Source: DASQYE01 sp036389315 (GTDB taxonomy: Bacteria > Acidobacteriota > Blastocatellia > Pyrinomonadales > Pyrinomonadaceae). From it: a stretch of 64,000 nucleotides of DNA. The notes beneath the pieces are model-generated. The model was not told where the DNA came from, searched no databases, and was given only the letters and a program-made list of their open reading frames with translations. The position numbers and the translations under genes were made by a program. Below are positions 42,773 to 51,024 of the stretch, piece by piece. The stretch's first letter is position 1, and every line of letters starts with the position of its first letter. The DNA lies in assembly GCA_036389315.1 (NCBI GenBank), contig DASVQF010000011.1, forward strand, positions 186,001-250,000, in the 5' to 3' direction.

Positions 42773-44695
42773 GTGTCATCCCCTTTTCGCGCGCTTTTCA
42801 TCATTCTGTTGCTGTTGTGTTCGATGCTCTCGACTGCGCCGCCGTCTGCGGGCGCGGCCGGGGAGTGGTCTGTGGCGCGCTCGGAGAACTTCCTGGTCGT
42901 GGGCGATGCGCGGGCGGAGCAGTTAGGCTCTGTCGCCGCGCGGTTGGAGGAGTTTCGCGGCGTCTTCTCGCAGGTCATGGAGAAGGCATACTTTGAGCAT
43001 CGCGCGCCGACGCTCGTCCTTATCTTCGCAGACGAGTCGGAATACGCGCCGTTTCGTCCGCTGATGATGGGCCAGCAGGATCAGTTCGTGGCCGGGTACT
43101 TCAAGTCCACGCCTGATGTCAATTACATCACGCTCGCGCAGCGTCCCACGCTCGAAGAGACCACGGCCATAGTCTTTCACGAATACGTGCACTCGCTGGT
43201 CAAGAATCGCTACGGGCAAGCGCCCGTCTGGTTCGACGAGGGCCTGGCGGAATACTACAGCGCCTATGAGCTGGCGGGAGACCGCCTGCGCGTGCGCGTG
43301 GGCAAGCGGCTGGCCGGCCGCCTGGAGTCGTTGCGCACACATGAGCTGCTGCCGCTGGACGCGCTGCTCAAGGCAGACCGCCAGTCGCCGCTCTATAACG
43401 AGCAGGATCGAAGCAGCATCTTCTACGCACAGTCCTGGGCCCTCGTCCATTATCTTCTGAGCGACCCGACAGGCGAGCGAGCGCGCCAACTCTCGCAATT
43501 CCTGAACCTGCTGGCCGCAGGCACGAGCGTCGAAGATAGTGTGCTGAAGGCGTTTCAAGTAGAGGTGGCGACGCTCGAAAGCAGGCTCCGCGAGTATGTG
43601 CGCGCGGGCCAGTACGCGCAACGCACGGAAGCGTTGAGAAGCAGGCCGAGCAAGGGCTCGACGGTAGAGCTTTCGCCCTTGAGCCGGGCGCGGGCCGAAG
43701 CGCACCTGGGCGACCTGCTCCTGCGTACTGAACGGCCCGCAGAGGCTCGGCCCTTTCTTCAGAGGGCTCTGGCGCTGGACGCGCAACTGGCCGCAGCGCA
43801 CCTCTCGCTCGGCATCCTGCACCTGTCCGAAGGCGCGCTCGCAGAAGCGGGTGAGCACTTGCGTCAGGCTCTGGCGACAGAACCGCAGAGTTACCTGGCC
43901 CATTACTATTACGCAGAGCTGCTGCGGCGCGAAGCTTCTGAGGCCGACAATACCATCGCCGGTTATCACGCCCGGACGGCGCTCATCAAGGCCGAGCTTG
44001 AGAAGGTCATAGAGCTGGCCCCGGCCTTCCTGGACGCTCACGGCTTGCTCGCCCTCGTGCAGATAGAGCGCGGCCCCGAGCTTGTCGAAGCGACGCGCCT
44101 GATCGAATACATCATGAGCGAAGCGCCGGGCCGCCAGGAGTTCAAGCTCCTGCGGGCCCAGCTCTATCTTCGCCGCGAAGAGTTCGCACGCGCGCGCGAA
44201 GAACTCTTTCCCCTCGTCCGCAACAGCCTCGCAGATTCTTTAGTGCGCGCAGAGGCACGCTCCATCCTCGAAAGAGTCGGGGTCGCGGAATCGCTCGCCG
44301 CCGAGCGCGCCAAACAGGACGAGACCATGCTGAAGCAGGCAGCCGAGCAAGCGCCGCTGATGCCTTGCGACATGCCAGCGCCGGGGCCACAACTCAAGCC
44401 CGTGCGCTTCGCCGGTCAACAGGTCTGCGGGCGGCTCGTCCGGATTGAGTGTGAGGAGAGCGGCATACTGCTCTTCGTAGAGGCGGGCGAGCGCACCCTT
44501 AAGCTGCACACCGAGACCTTCAAGCGTATCAGGTTCGTCACCTACAATAGCGAGATCAAAGGGCGCGTCGAGTGCGGCGAGAGAACCAGCGCACAACCCG
44601 TCCTTATTACCTTCAACCCTCCGCGCGGAGAAAACACTGCCTTCGACGGCGAGTTGACGGCGGTCGAATTCGTCCCCGAAGATTGGCTGCGATAA
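42773..44695 (+). CDS. Secreted peptidase-MA-like protein with TPR repeats
   Basis: 640 residues, GTG start after AAGAGGAAG. Signal peptide (FIILLLLCSML...). A gluzincin-type zinc site, IVFHEYVHSLV plus FDEGLAEYYS ~20 residues later (HExxH and the downstream Glu), is characteristic of the peptidase MA family. TPR units occupy ~residues 300-500 (AEAHLGDLLLRTERPAEARPF, LGILHLSEGALAEAGEHL). The final ~110 residues form a small beta domain. Probably a periplasmic protease or chaperone; substrate unknown. Confidence 0.85.
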   Translation: MSSPFRALFIILLLLCSMLSTAPPSAGAAGEWSVARSENFLVVGDARAEQLGSVAARLEEFRGVFSQVMEKAYFEHRAPTLVLIFADESEYAPFRPLMMGQQDQFVAGYFKSTPDVNYITLAQRPTLEETTAIVFHEYVHSLVKNRYGQAPVWFDEGLAEYYSAYELAGDRLRVRVGKRLAGRLESLRTHELLPLDALLKADRQSPLYNEQDRSSIFYAQSWALVHYLLSDPTGERARQLSQFLNLLAAGTSVEDSVLKAFQVEVATLESRLREYVRAGQYAQRTEALRSRPSKGSTVELSPLSRARAEAHLGDLLLRTERPAEARPFLQRALALDAQLAAAHLSLGILHLSEGALAEAGEHLRQALATEPQSYLAHYYYAELLRREASEADNTIAGYHARTALIKAELEKVIELAPAFLDAHGLLALVQIERGPELVEATRLIEYIMSEAPGRQEFKLLRAQLYLRREEFARAREELFPLVRNSLADSLVRAEARSILERVGVAESLAAERAKQDETMLKQAAEQAPLMPCDMPAPGPQLKPVRFAGQQVCGRLVRIECEESGILLFVEAGERTLKLHTETFKRIRFVTYNSEIKGRVECGERTSAQPVLITFNPPRGENTAFDGELTAVEFVPEDWLR

Positions 44696-45189
44696 CGGGC
44701 AGGCCGCTCCTCACCTCAGGGAGCTGGCGGGCGGCCCAGGCGTGGCATTGATGATCGAAAGGTCTCTCAGGCTCGTCCGGCCCTATCCAATGTAGATCGT
44801 GCTCGGCTGGGCCCATCGCCCCGCCAGCAAATTCTGCCGCGAAGAACGTGGCTTCCATGCGATAAGACTTCTCCTCGCCGGTGAAGTACTGAACCGCTTC
44901 GCCCAAGCGGCGCAGGATTCGCACCCGACGGCCCAGCTCTTCCATCACCTCCCGCTCGAATAGTCTGCTCGGGCCGCTCTCCCTCCAACGAGCCGCCGCC
45001 CGGAAGAAAGTACCCGTAGCGGGCAAGGACGCTCGCGACTCTTCCCTGCCCGTCCACGATGACTGCGTAAGCCGCACGGCGCGCTTCATATTCCACGGCC
45101 GGGTCTGGTGCGCCGAAGACCGAGATGTCCGAATCGTTCGTGCTCAATGGAGAGAGTGTGTCAACAGGAGGCGGGAGCGAGTGAATCAT
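44613..45189 (-). pseudogene. Nudix hydrolase, frameshifted inside the Nudix box
   Basis: Two frames must be joined. The first encodes AAYAVIVDGQGRVASVLAR and LPGGGSLEGERPEQ; the second continues with FEREVMEELGRRVRIL. Removing one base within 44955-44976 restores a perfect Nudix box G-x5-E-x7-REVMEELG. The frame past the box runs into the neighbouring gene's 3' end, suggesting the original stop is also altered. It is a decayed gene or a sequencing error. Start uncertain: ATG 45187-45189 lies in the loop of a strong hairpin. Confidence 0.75.
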
Positions 45190-45210
45190 TTTCACTCGCT
45201 CCCGCCTTTT
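45170..45210 (+). terminator. Perfect 16-bp hairpin (terminator-like)
   Basis: Arms 45170-45185 and 45191-45206 are exactly complementary (GGCGGGAGCGAGTGAA and its complement), with a 5-nt loop and TTTT after the right arm on plus. It lies just past the stop of the minus-strand secreted-protein gene, so it probably ends that gene although the T-run favours plus. Confidence 0.7.
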
Positions 45211-45233
45211 GGCTTCTGCCGTTCGCTCAGCTC

Positions 45234-45683
45234 TTAGTAACCCCTGTAGCCGTCCGCGTAGCCGTTCTCGAAACCCTGCCTGAAGTAGCGACGATAGAGT
45301 TCCTTGTCGCCGAGGCGCGAGTTGTAGTCTTTGTCAGCGTTGCGGTACGCCTTGAAGTCACTGAAGTCGTAACGCTCGCGACGGTTGCGATCCCTGCGCC
45401 CTTCCTTGATGCCTTCGTTGTAGCCGGCATTCAAGGCCGTCTGGCGAAGCTGCGAATTGCCTCCCCACCTATCATAGCGATCCCAGCTACGTCCACGACG
45501 ATTGCGATCATAATCGCGGTTACGGTCACGGTCACGGTCGCGGTCACGACGATCCTGACCGTACGTGTCACGATTGCCGTAGGGCCACTGCGCCTGCGCA
45601 GTCCCCGTCGTAGCCGTATATAAGCCGAACACAAATGCAAGCATCAGGACTGCCCCGCCGAGCCGTTTACTCAGATTTCTCAT
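45234..45683 (-). CDS. Secreted RD/RN-rich low-complexity protein
   Basis: 149 residues. Signal peptide (GGAVLMLAFVFGLYTATTG, cleaved after AQA). An Arg/Asp/Asn-rich tract (DRRDRDRDRDRNRD) is followed by repeated Y-x-x-G helices: NAGYNEGIKEGR and GFENGYADGYRGY, with an ERYDFSDFKAYRNADKDY middle. Such proteins recur in Acidobacteriota genomes, function unknown. GGGAGG precedes the start by ~15 nt. Confidence 0.75.
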   Translation of the reverse strand: MRNLSKRLGGAVLMLAFVFGLYTATTGTAQAQWPYGNRDTYGQDRRDRDRDRDRNRDYDRNRRGRSWDRYDRWGGNSQLRQTALNAGYNEGIKEGRRDRNRRERYDFSDFKAYRNADKDYNSRLGDKELYRRYFRQGFENGYADGYRGY

Positions 45684-45937
45684 TTTAGTTTTAGGAACCT
45701 CCCTTTCTGGCTTGAATGTTCAGCAATCTATATGCCAATGAACGGGAGCAAGCGAGGCAGGCTATTAGAGCCGGGAGCGTGTCGCACAGGGTCTCGGGCC
45801 GCTCACCATTTGGTGTGAACGATAGCGCAGATGGGCCAATGGAAGTGAAGAAATCTTTGACAAATGATAACGGGCGCGGTAAGTTGGTCTCTCACACCTC
45901 AAAATTTGCAAAGGAGTATCCGAGAGATAAGATAACT

Positions 45938-46450
45938 ATGGCTAAGTCCGGGCACAAAGGCATTAGTCGGATAGATCAGCCTGAGCGAAAGACTCATGGC
46001 TGGTATGTACGTGTCAGATTCAACGGAAAGCAGCGCGCCAAGTTCTTCAGCGACGACGGCAACGGAGGGCGCGAAGAGTCGCTGTTGAAGGCCGTTCAGT
46101 ATCGCAACGTCGCGGAGCGGGAACTGGGCAAGCCGCGCACGGACAGGCTGGTGATCGCCAACAACCCGCGCAATCGTTCGGGCATCATGGGCATCCAGCG
46201 CAAGACCAAGATCATCAAGACCCCGACGGGAGACCGCAAGGTGAGCAACGTCTACGAGGTGAGCTGGAATCCGGAGCCGGGAAGGCTTTGCCGGACATGG
46301 GTCTCGATTGACGAGTATGGCGAAGAGGCTGCGCTCAGGAAGGCTTGCGCCATCAGGCGGGAGAAAGAGCGCGAGATGTTCGGCAGCGAAGTCCTCTCGA
46401 ACTGGACGAACAATCTGGCCCGTCTCCTCACGGTCAGCGAATCGCTCTGA
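45938..46450 (+). CDS. Tandem AP2-like DNA-binding protein
   Basis: 170 residues from ATG 45938 (frame open to 45716, without a good ribosome site). Two similar domains: GHKGISRIDQPERKTHGWYV with RVRFNGKQRAKFFSD, then GIMGIQRKTKIIKTPTG with YEVSWNPEPGRLCRTWVS. Each has the AP2 pattern G-h-x-G-I, three beta-strands with W/F and R residues, then an alanine-rich helix (ALRKACAIRREKERE). AP2-like domains in bacteria are normally attached to HNH endonucleases or integrases in phages and mobile elements; here there is no nuclease. Regulator or orphaned mobile fragment. Confidence 0.7.
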   Translation: MAKSGHKGISRIDQPERKTHGWYVRVRFNGKQRAKFFSDDGNGGREESLLKAVQYRNVAERELGKPRTDRLVIANNPRNRSGIMGIQRKTKIIKTPTGDRKVSNVYEVSWNPEPGRLCRTWVSIDEYGEEAALRKACAIRREKEREMFGSEVLSNWTNNLARLLTVSESL

Positions 46451-46818
46451 GCGACAGACGCCGAAAGACAAAAGCCCCACTATTTTGACCTCGAACACTG
46501 AGAGAGCGCCGAGCGGGACAGCTTCTCTAGAGCCAACTCTTTATAGAGGCTGTCCCCTGCGCCGCGCGTGCGTCTCTCTTATGCTGAAGCCCAGCATGTC
46601 AGGATGACAGTCCTGCTCGTCACCTTGACCGATCAATCAAACAACCCTCACGCCCTAACTTCGCCGATTCCCAGCAAAATCGCACTTTTTCCGGTTTCCC
46701 ATTCACGGCATATTGCTTGCGATACTGGCATCTCGCTCACGCCCTCGGCGGCGCATGAGGTTGAAAGTAGAGCTGATTTTTTTCAAGGCGGCCGCCCGGC
46801 CTCGCAAGGAGATTCAAG
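46451..46818. other. Intergenic region with hairpin
   Basis: No supported gene. A stem GGGACAGC (46515-46522) / GCTGTCCC (46549-46556), continued by CTCTA/TAGAG with a 2-nt bulge, may end the AP2 gene transcript. Nothing else recognised. Confidence 0.45.
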
Positions 46819-47721
46819 TTGTACGAACGTGCGACCATGACCAAGAGCTGCGCATCCATGTTGGCCGGACAGGTTTCGGCCAACTCTCTGGAGGCTTTCG
46901 AGCTGACGGACGAGCACCAGCCAGAGGTGCTGGCCTTTCTCTCGGAGCGTCCCCTGCACACGGTCATCATGTCCGGTTTCATACGCGATCATGGGCTCAA
47001 GAGCCCGCTCAATCGCGGCAGCTTCTACGCCTGCCGCGACCACTCGGGCCGCATCAAGGGCGTCGCCCTGATCGGTCATGCGACCCTGGTGGAAGCTCGC
47101 GTGGACGCCGCGCTCGCCGCCCTCGCGAGCGTCGCGCAGCACGCGCCGCGACCGATATGCGTGATGATGGGCGAGCAGGAAGAGATCGGGCAGTTCTGGA
47201 AATATTACGCCGCGCGCGGGCAGTCGCCCAGGCTGCTGCGGCGCGAGTTGCTCTACGAGCAGCGATGGCCCGTAGCGGTGCGCCAGCCCGTCGAAGGCTT
47301 GCGCCGCGCGACAAGGGACGACCTCAGGCTGGTGATCCCCGCCCATGCCCGGATGGCTTTTGAGGAGAGCGGCGTCAACCCCCTGGAAGATGATCCGATG
47401 GGCTTTCGCGTGCGTTGCGAGCGGCGCATCGAACAGGGCCGCACCTGGGTTCTGGTCGAAGGCGGGAGGCTGATCTTTAAAGCCGACGTGGTGGCCGAGA
47501 CCCCAGGGACGACTTACCTGGAAGGCGTCTACGTCAATCCCGAGGAGCGCGATAGAGGCCACGGCGTACGCTGCGTCTCGCAGCTCAGCCATAGCCTGTT
47601 GGAGCGCACGGCCTCGATCTGCCTGCTCGTGCATGAACAGAACCGGCGGGCCCAAAAAGTGTACCAGAAGGTCGGGTACAGATTGCGCGGGTACTATGAC
47701 AGTATCTTCCTGCAAAGATGA
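46819..47721 (+). CDS. GNAT-family N-acetyltransferase
   Basis: 300 residues. TTG 46819 is chosen because AAGGAG stands 7 nt upstream; the ATG at 46837 is too far from it. The N-terminal half resembles the DUF4081-type domain, and the C-terminal GNAT fold shows YLEGVYVNPEERDRGHGVRC (acetyl-CoA binding loop) and NRRAQKVYQKVGYRLRG. Acetyl acceptor unknown. Confidence 0.8.
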   Translation: MYERATMTKSCASMLAGQVSANSLEAFELTDEHQPEVLAFLSERPLHTVIMSGFIRDHGLKSPLNRGSFYACRDHSGRIKGVALIGHATLVEARVDAALAALASVAQHAPRPICVMMGEQEEIGQFWKYYAARGQSPRLLRRELLYEQRWPVAVRQPVEGLRRATRDDLRLVIPAHARMAFEESGVNPLEDDPMGFRVRCERRIEQGRTWVLVEGGRLIFKADVVAETPGTTYLEGVYVNPEERDRGHGVRCVSQLSHSLLERTASICLLVHEQNRRAQKVYQKVGYRLRGYYDSIFLQR

Positions 47722-47753
47722 GAGAGGGCCTTGCTGAAGGTGGTTGATGAAGA

Positions 47754-48689
47754 ATGAGCGCCCAGTTCCGCCAACCGAATAGCGCCCCGGGGCATGAGGT
47801 GATGTCGCAGCCCTTTATTTACAGAGCGACGGGCATTGCGCCCGGCACAGATCAGGCTCAGCTTGAGCACCGGGCGACTATGCAAGAGCAGCTCGGCACG
47901 CTGCTTGAGGAGATTGACAATCCCCTGCTGCGCGCGCTCATGCTCCGTATCTTCTCTGATCTGATGCGCCTGCTGGACTACCTGCGCATGTCCGAGATGG
48001 CGCTCGACAGCGAAGCCAGGACGCTTGAGAACATCTCCTTCTTTACGCTCGTGCATGAAGAGGCGCGCGCCCTTCAGGTCTTCATCGAGAATCAAGCGTT
48101 GCGCTCGGAGGTGTGCCGTCGCTCACACCTGACGAACGCGCTCGAAGGCGTCAGCTTCGCGCTTCGTCACGAGCTGAAGCGGGTCTACGAACAGGAGCTT
48201 AATGGGCTCGCGGCCAGTGAATCCGAACGGATGATTCGGGGGCGCATCACGTACGCGCGCGGGCTGCTCAACAATTGCTTTCAGCAATCGCTCATCATCC
48301 TCGCGCAGGCTTTCGATCAGTCGCTCACGGGCGCGCAGCTCTTCAACGACCTGCCGACCAGGGTCGAACAGTCTCTTATCCTGAGAAGAGATTTATGGAC
48401 GCTCGTCCGGCTCGCGCGGCGGGCCGAGGCGGCGGCCGAGCTGGATTCGATCATCGCCTTCATACAGTTCCTTGAGACTTTCCGCCACGGCAGTATGCAT
48501 TACCTGATGTACAGGGATTGGCAGGTCTACGAGCGTTTCGTGGACGAAGTGATGGCGACCGGCAGCATCACCGAGATTGCGCCCGTGCTCAATCGCTTCG
48601 CCTGCTACCTTGAGACCCTGTTCGGTCAGGTCAGGATGCGCGCCGTCCTCGCCAATTATCCCTTCGACTACTCCGAGGTAGAGGTCTGA
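47754..48689 (+). CDS. All-helical hypothetical protein (311 aa)
   Basis: Unrecognised. Long amphipathic helices throughout (for example NPLLRALMLRIFSDLMRLL, ARALQVFIENQALRSEV), no signal peptide, no membrane helix, no cysteine pattern. Follows the GNAT gene by 32 nt and may be co-transcribed. Start not firmly fixed; an in-frame ATG at 47802 is possible. Confidence 0.6.
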   Translation: MSAQFRQPNSAPGHEVMSQPFIYRATGIAPGTDQAQLEHRATMQEQLGTLLEEIDNPLLRALMLRIFSDLMRLLDYLRMSEMALDSEARTLENISFFTLVHEEARALQVFIENQALRSEVCRRSHLTNALEGVSFALRHELKRVYEQELNGLAASESERMIRGRITYARGLLNNCFQQSLIILAQAFDQSLTGAQLFNDLPTRVEQSLILRRDLWTLVRLARRAEAAAELDSIIAFIQFLETFRHGSMHYLMYRDWQVYERFVDEVMATGSITEIAPVLNRFACYLETLFGQVRMRAVLANYPFDYSEVEV

Positions 48690-48814
48690 AGCGCCGCCCT
48701 CGCGCCCGCACGCCCTTCCCCTTTCACACGCCTCCCCCGTTGCCTCTCGGCCCACTGAGAAGTTAAGCTAAGCGAAACGACCAACGCTTTCGGAAAGGTT
48801 TAGCTTAAAACGAC

Positions 48815-49414
48815 ATGGCTGTAGATAAGAGACGCGCGCTGATTATCGTCGATGTGCAGAACGATTTCTGTCCGGGAGGCTCGCTGGCCGTAGAGCGCGG
48901 CGACGAGGTGGTCGAGCCGCTCAACAAACTGGCGCGCCAGTTTCTCGCGCGCGGAGACCTGGTGGTCAAGAGCCGCGACTGGCACCCGGCCGAGACAAAA
49001 CACTTCGCAGCCTACGGCGGCACCTGGCCCATACACTGTGTAAGGGGCACGCGCGGCGCGGAGTTTCATCCCCATTTGATCGAAGACCCGCGCATCACAG
49101 TAGTCTCCAAAGACAAGATGGACATAGACGAGTACTCCGCTTTCGATCAAACGGAGCTAGAGGCCCTGCTGCGCCAGCACGGCGTAGATGAAGTCTGGGT
49201 CGGCGGCCTCGCCACGGACTACTGCGTGAAGCACACTGCGCTCGACGCGGCGCGCCTCGGCTTCAAGGTCAAGGCCGTAGCCGACGCCATGCGCGCCGTC
49301 GAGCTCAAGCCCGGCGACGGCCAGCGCGCCCTCGAAGAGATGCGCCGGGCCGGAGTGGAAATCGTAAATACAGGGATGAGTGATGAGGCAAGAGCGATGA
49401 GTAAAAGGGTGTGA
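48815..49414 (+). CDS. pncA: Nicotinamidase
   Basis: 199-residue isochorismatase-fold enzyme that hydrolyses nicotinamide to nicotinate in NAD salvage. ALIIVDVQNDFCPGG supplies the catalytic Asp13 and a metal-binding region; SRDWHP with H is a metal ligand; GLATDYCVKHTA supplies the nucleophile Cys137. Immediately followed by nicotinate phosphoribosyltransferase, which uses its product. Confidence 0.93.
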   Translation: MAVDKRRALIIVDVQNDFCPGGSLAVERGDEVVEPLNKLARQFLARGDLVVKSRDWHPAETKHFAAYGGTWPIHCVRGTRGAEFHPHLIEDPRITVVSKDKMDIDEYSAFDQTELEALLRQHGVDEVWVGGLATDYCVKHTALDAARLGFKVKAVADAMRAVELKPGDGQRALEEMRRAGVEIVNTGMSDEARAMSKRV

Positions 49415-49439
49415 ACTTCTCTTTTACTCATCACTCATC
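49375..49439 (+). promoter_or_regulatory. Overlapping alternative hairpins between pncA and pncB
   Basis: Stem 1 pairs 49375-49387 with 49427-49439 (13 bp, GATGAGTGATGAG). Stem 2 pairs 49396-49407 with 49421-49432 (12 bp, GATGAGTAAAAG). They share bases 49427-49432 and exclude each other. Could terminate pncA or tune pncB translation. Confidence 0.5.
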
Positions 49440-49450
49440 ACTGCTTTGTT

Positions 49451-50908
49451 ATGGGCACGCTGAATTTTGATCGCTATCATGCGGCGATGGGCGATGCGTC
49501 GTACAAGGAGGCGACGCGGCTGCGCGACAAGTCTCTGAGCGCGGCGCTGGCCACCTTTTACGTCACGCAGCGCAAGCTCAGGTTCGCGCCGTGTTTGGGC
49601 CACGAGCGTTTAGTGCGCCTCCTGATTGACAGCCACGTTGATCGCCCGCGCCTGCGCTTTCTGGAACAGGATCGGGGCGGGTTGCAGCTCTTCGCGCGCG
49701 CCATCGAGGACATGCATTTCGTCGGCGCTGTGCGTGCCGTGCGCCCCGGCACAATACTCTTCGCGGGCGAGCCCTTCGCAGACATCACCGGCCCCTTCGC
49801 GCTGACGCAGGCCCAGGAGATCAAGTTCGAGCACGCCTTCGATCTGCCGATGACGACCGCGAGCCTCGCCCTGCAATTCCGCATGGCTGCGGGCGAGCGT
49901 TGGCTCTCGGACTTCTCCCTGCGCCGCGACGGCGACGTGGAGCGCGCCGTCGAGGTTGCGACTTACGCCTTCATCGGCGGCTTCAACGACACCTCGAACA
50001 TGGAGGCGGCGCATCGCCTGGACATCCCCGCGGTCGGGACTGAGGCTCATTACTGGCAGCAGGCTTACATAGAGTTCATGTACGAGCCTGAGATAGAGCC
50101 GCGCACGGGCCGCCCCAAACATTTCGAGCAGGTCGCCTTCGAGCGTTGGCTCGACGCCAACCCGAACGGGACGACGCTGCTCCTGGACACCATAGACCTC
50201 TTCATGGGCGCGGTTCACGCCGCGATGGCCGCGACTTCGAGCCCCGCGCGGCGGCGCGCTTTCAAAGGATTCCGGGTGGACTCGGGCGATCTGGCGAAGC
50301 TGGGCCGGTGGTGCCTGCGCTTCTTTGAGGCCAACGGCTTGACGGGACTGATGCCTATCCTGAGCGGCGATCTGGATGTCGAGAAGGTGCGCCGGATCGT
50401 CGCAGAGTTTCCGGAGGCCGCCGGGTTCGGCATCGGAACCAAGCTCTCAAGCGAAGTCAACCGGGTGGCGGGCGTGATCTTCAAGCAATGCCTGATCGAG
50501 GGCAAGCCGACCTTGAAGGCGTCTAACACGCCCGAGAAGTCCACGCTGCCCGGCCGCCTACAGGTTTTCCGGGGCAGTGACGCAGAGGGGCGCTACGTCG
50601 CAGACCGCATCGGATTGGACGACGAAGAGGTTGAGATACCGGGCGCGACTAAAGTCGAGCGCCTGCTCGTCCCCTTCTGGGAGAACGGCTATCACGAAGC
50701 CATCCCCTCCATCACGAAGCAGAAGGCTTTCGTCGAAGATCAACTCGCACGCTTCCCCGAAATTCACAGCTATTCTCACAGCTTGACCGACCGCCTGAAA
50801 AGTTTGCGCGACGAACTAACGGCCGAGATGCGCGAGGACAGTTCCGGCTGGCGGCAGGTCGTAAAGGTTCCGCCCGCGCTCAAGGCAGAGCTTGAACGCT
50901 CACGATAA
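49451..50908 (+). CDS. pncB: Nicotinate phosphoribosyltransferase
   Basis: 485 residues. Converts nicotinate plus PRPP to nicotinate mononucleotide. Family segments: GTEAHYWQQAYIEFM (GTxAH), FKGFRVDSGDLAKLGRWCL, PILSGDLDVEKVRRI, FGIGTKLSSEVN. Gene order pncA-pncB gives a complete nicotinamide-to-NaMN salvage step pair. Confidence 0.95.
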   Translation: MGTLNFDRYHAAMGDASYKEATRLRDKSLSAALATFYVTQRKLRFAPCLGHERLVRLLIDSHVDRPRLRFLEQDRGGLQLFARAIEDMHFVGAVRAVRPGTILFAGEPFADITGPFALTQAQEIKFEHAFDLPMTTASLALQFRMAAGERWLSDFSLRRDGDVERAVEVATYAFIGGFNDTSNMEAAHRLDIPAVGTEAHYWQQAYIEFMYEPEIEPRTGRPKHFEQVAFERWLDANPNGTTLLLDTIDLFMGAVHAAMAATSSPARRRAFKGFRVDSGDLAKLGRWCLRFFEANGLTGLMPILSGDLDVEKVRRIVAEFPEAAGFGIGTKLSSEVNRVAGVIFKQCLIEGKPTLKASNTPEKSTLPGRLQVFRGSDAEGRYVADRIGLDDEEVEIPGATKVERLLVPFWENGYHEAIPSITKQKAFVEDQLARFPEIHSYSHSLTDRLKSLRDELTAEMREDSSGWRQVVKVPPALKAELERSR

Positions 50909-51024
50909 GTCAGACGATGGCTGAGATCACTTGCTGCGGCGTCGCTCTCCGGCGCGCCTTCGTGTATAATTTTGGGCGTCCCCATTAATCAAGCTCAACA
51001 ACATTTTCAGGAGAACATAGGAAA

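Noticed and set aside
42238..42978. Minus-strand ORF of 246 aa with 7-residue repeats
   Set aside because: Openness is explained by the 21-bp tandem array, whose period is a multiple of three; no ribosome site, biased composition and overlap with other genes' starts.
42923..44041. Antisense ORF of 372 aa opposite the peptidase-MA/TPR gene
   Set aside because: The sense strand has signal peptide, HExxH and TPR motifs; the antisense product has none.
46783..47715. Antisense ORF of 310 aa opposite the GNAT gene
   Set aside because: The plus strand encodes a clear GNAT fold with a good ribosome site.
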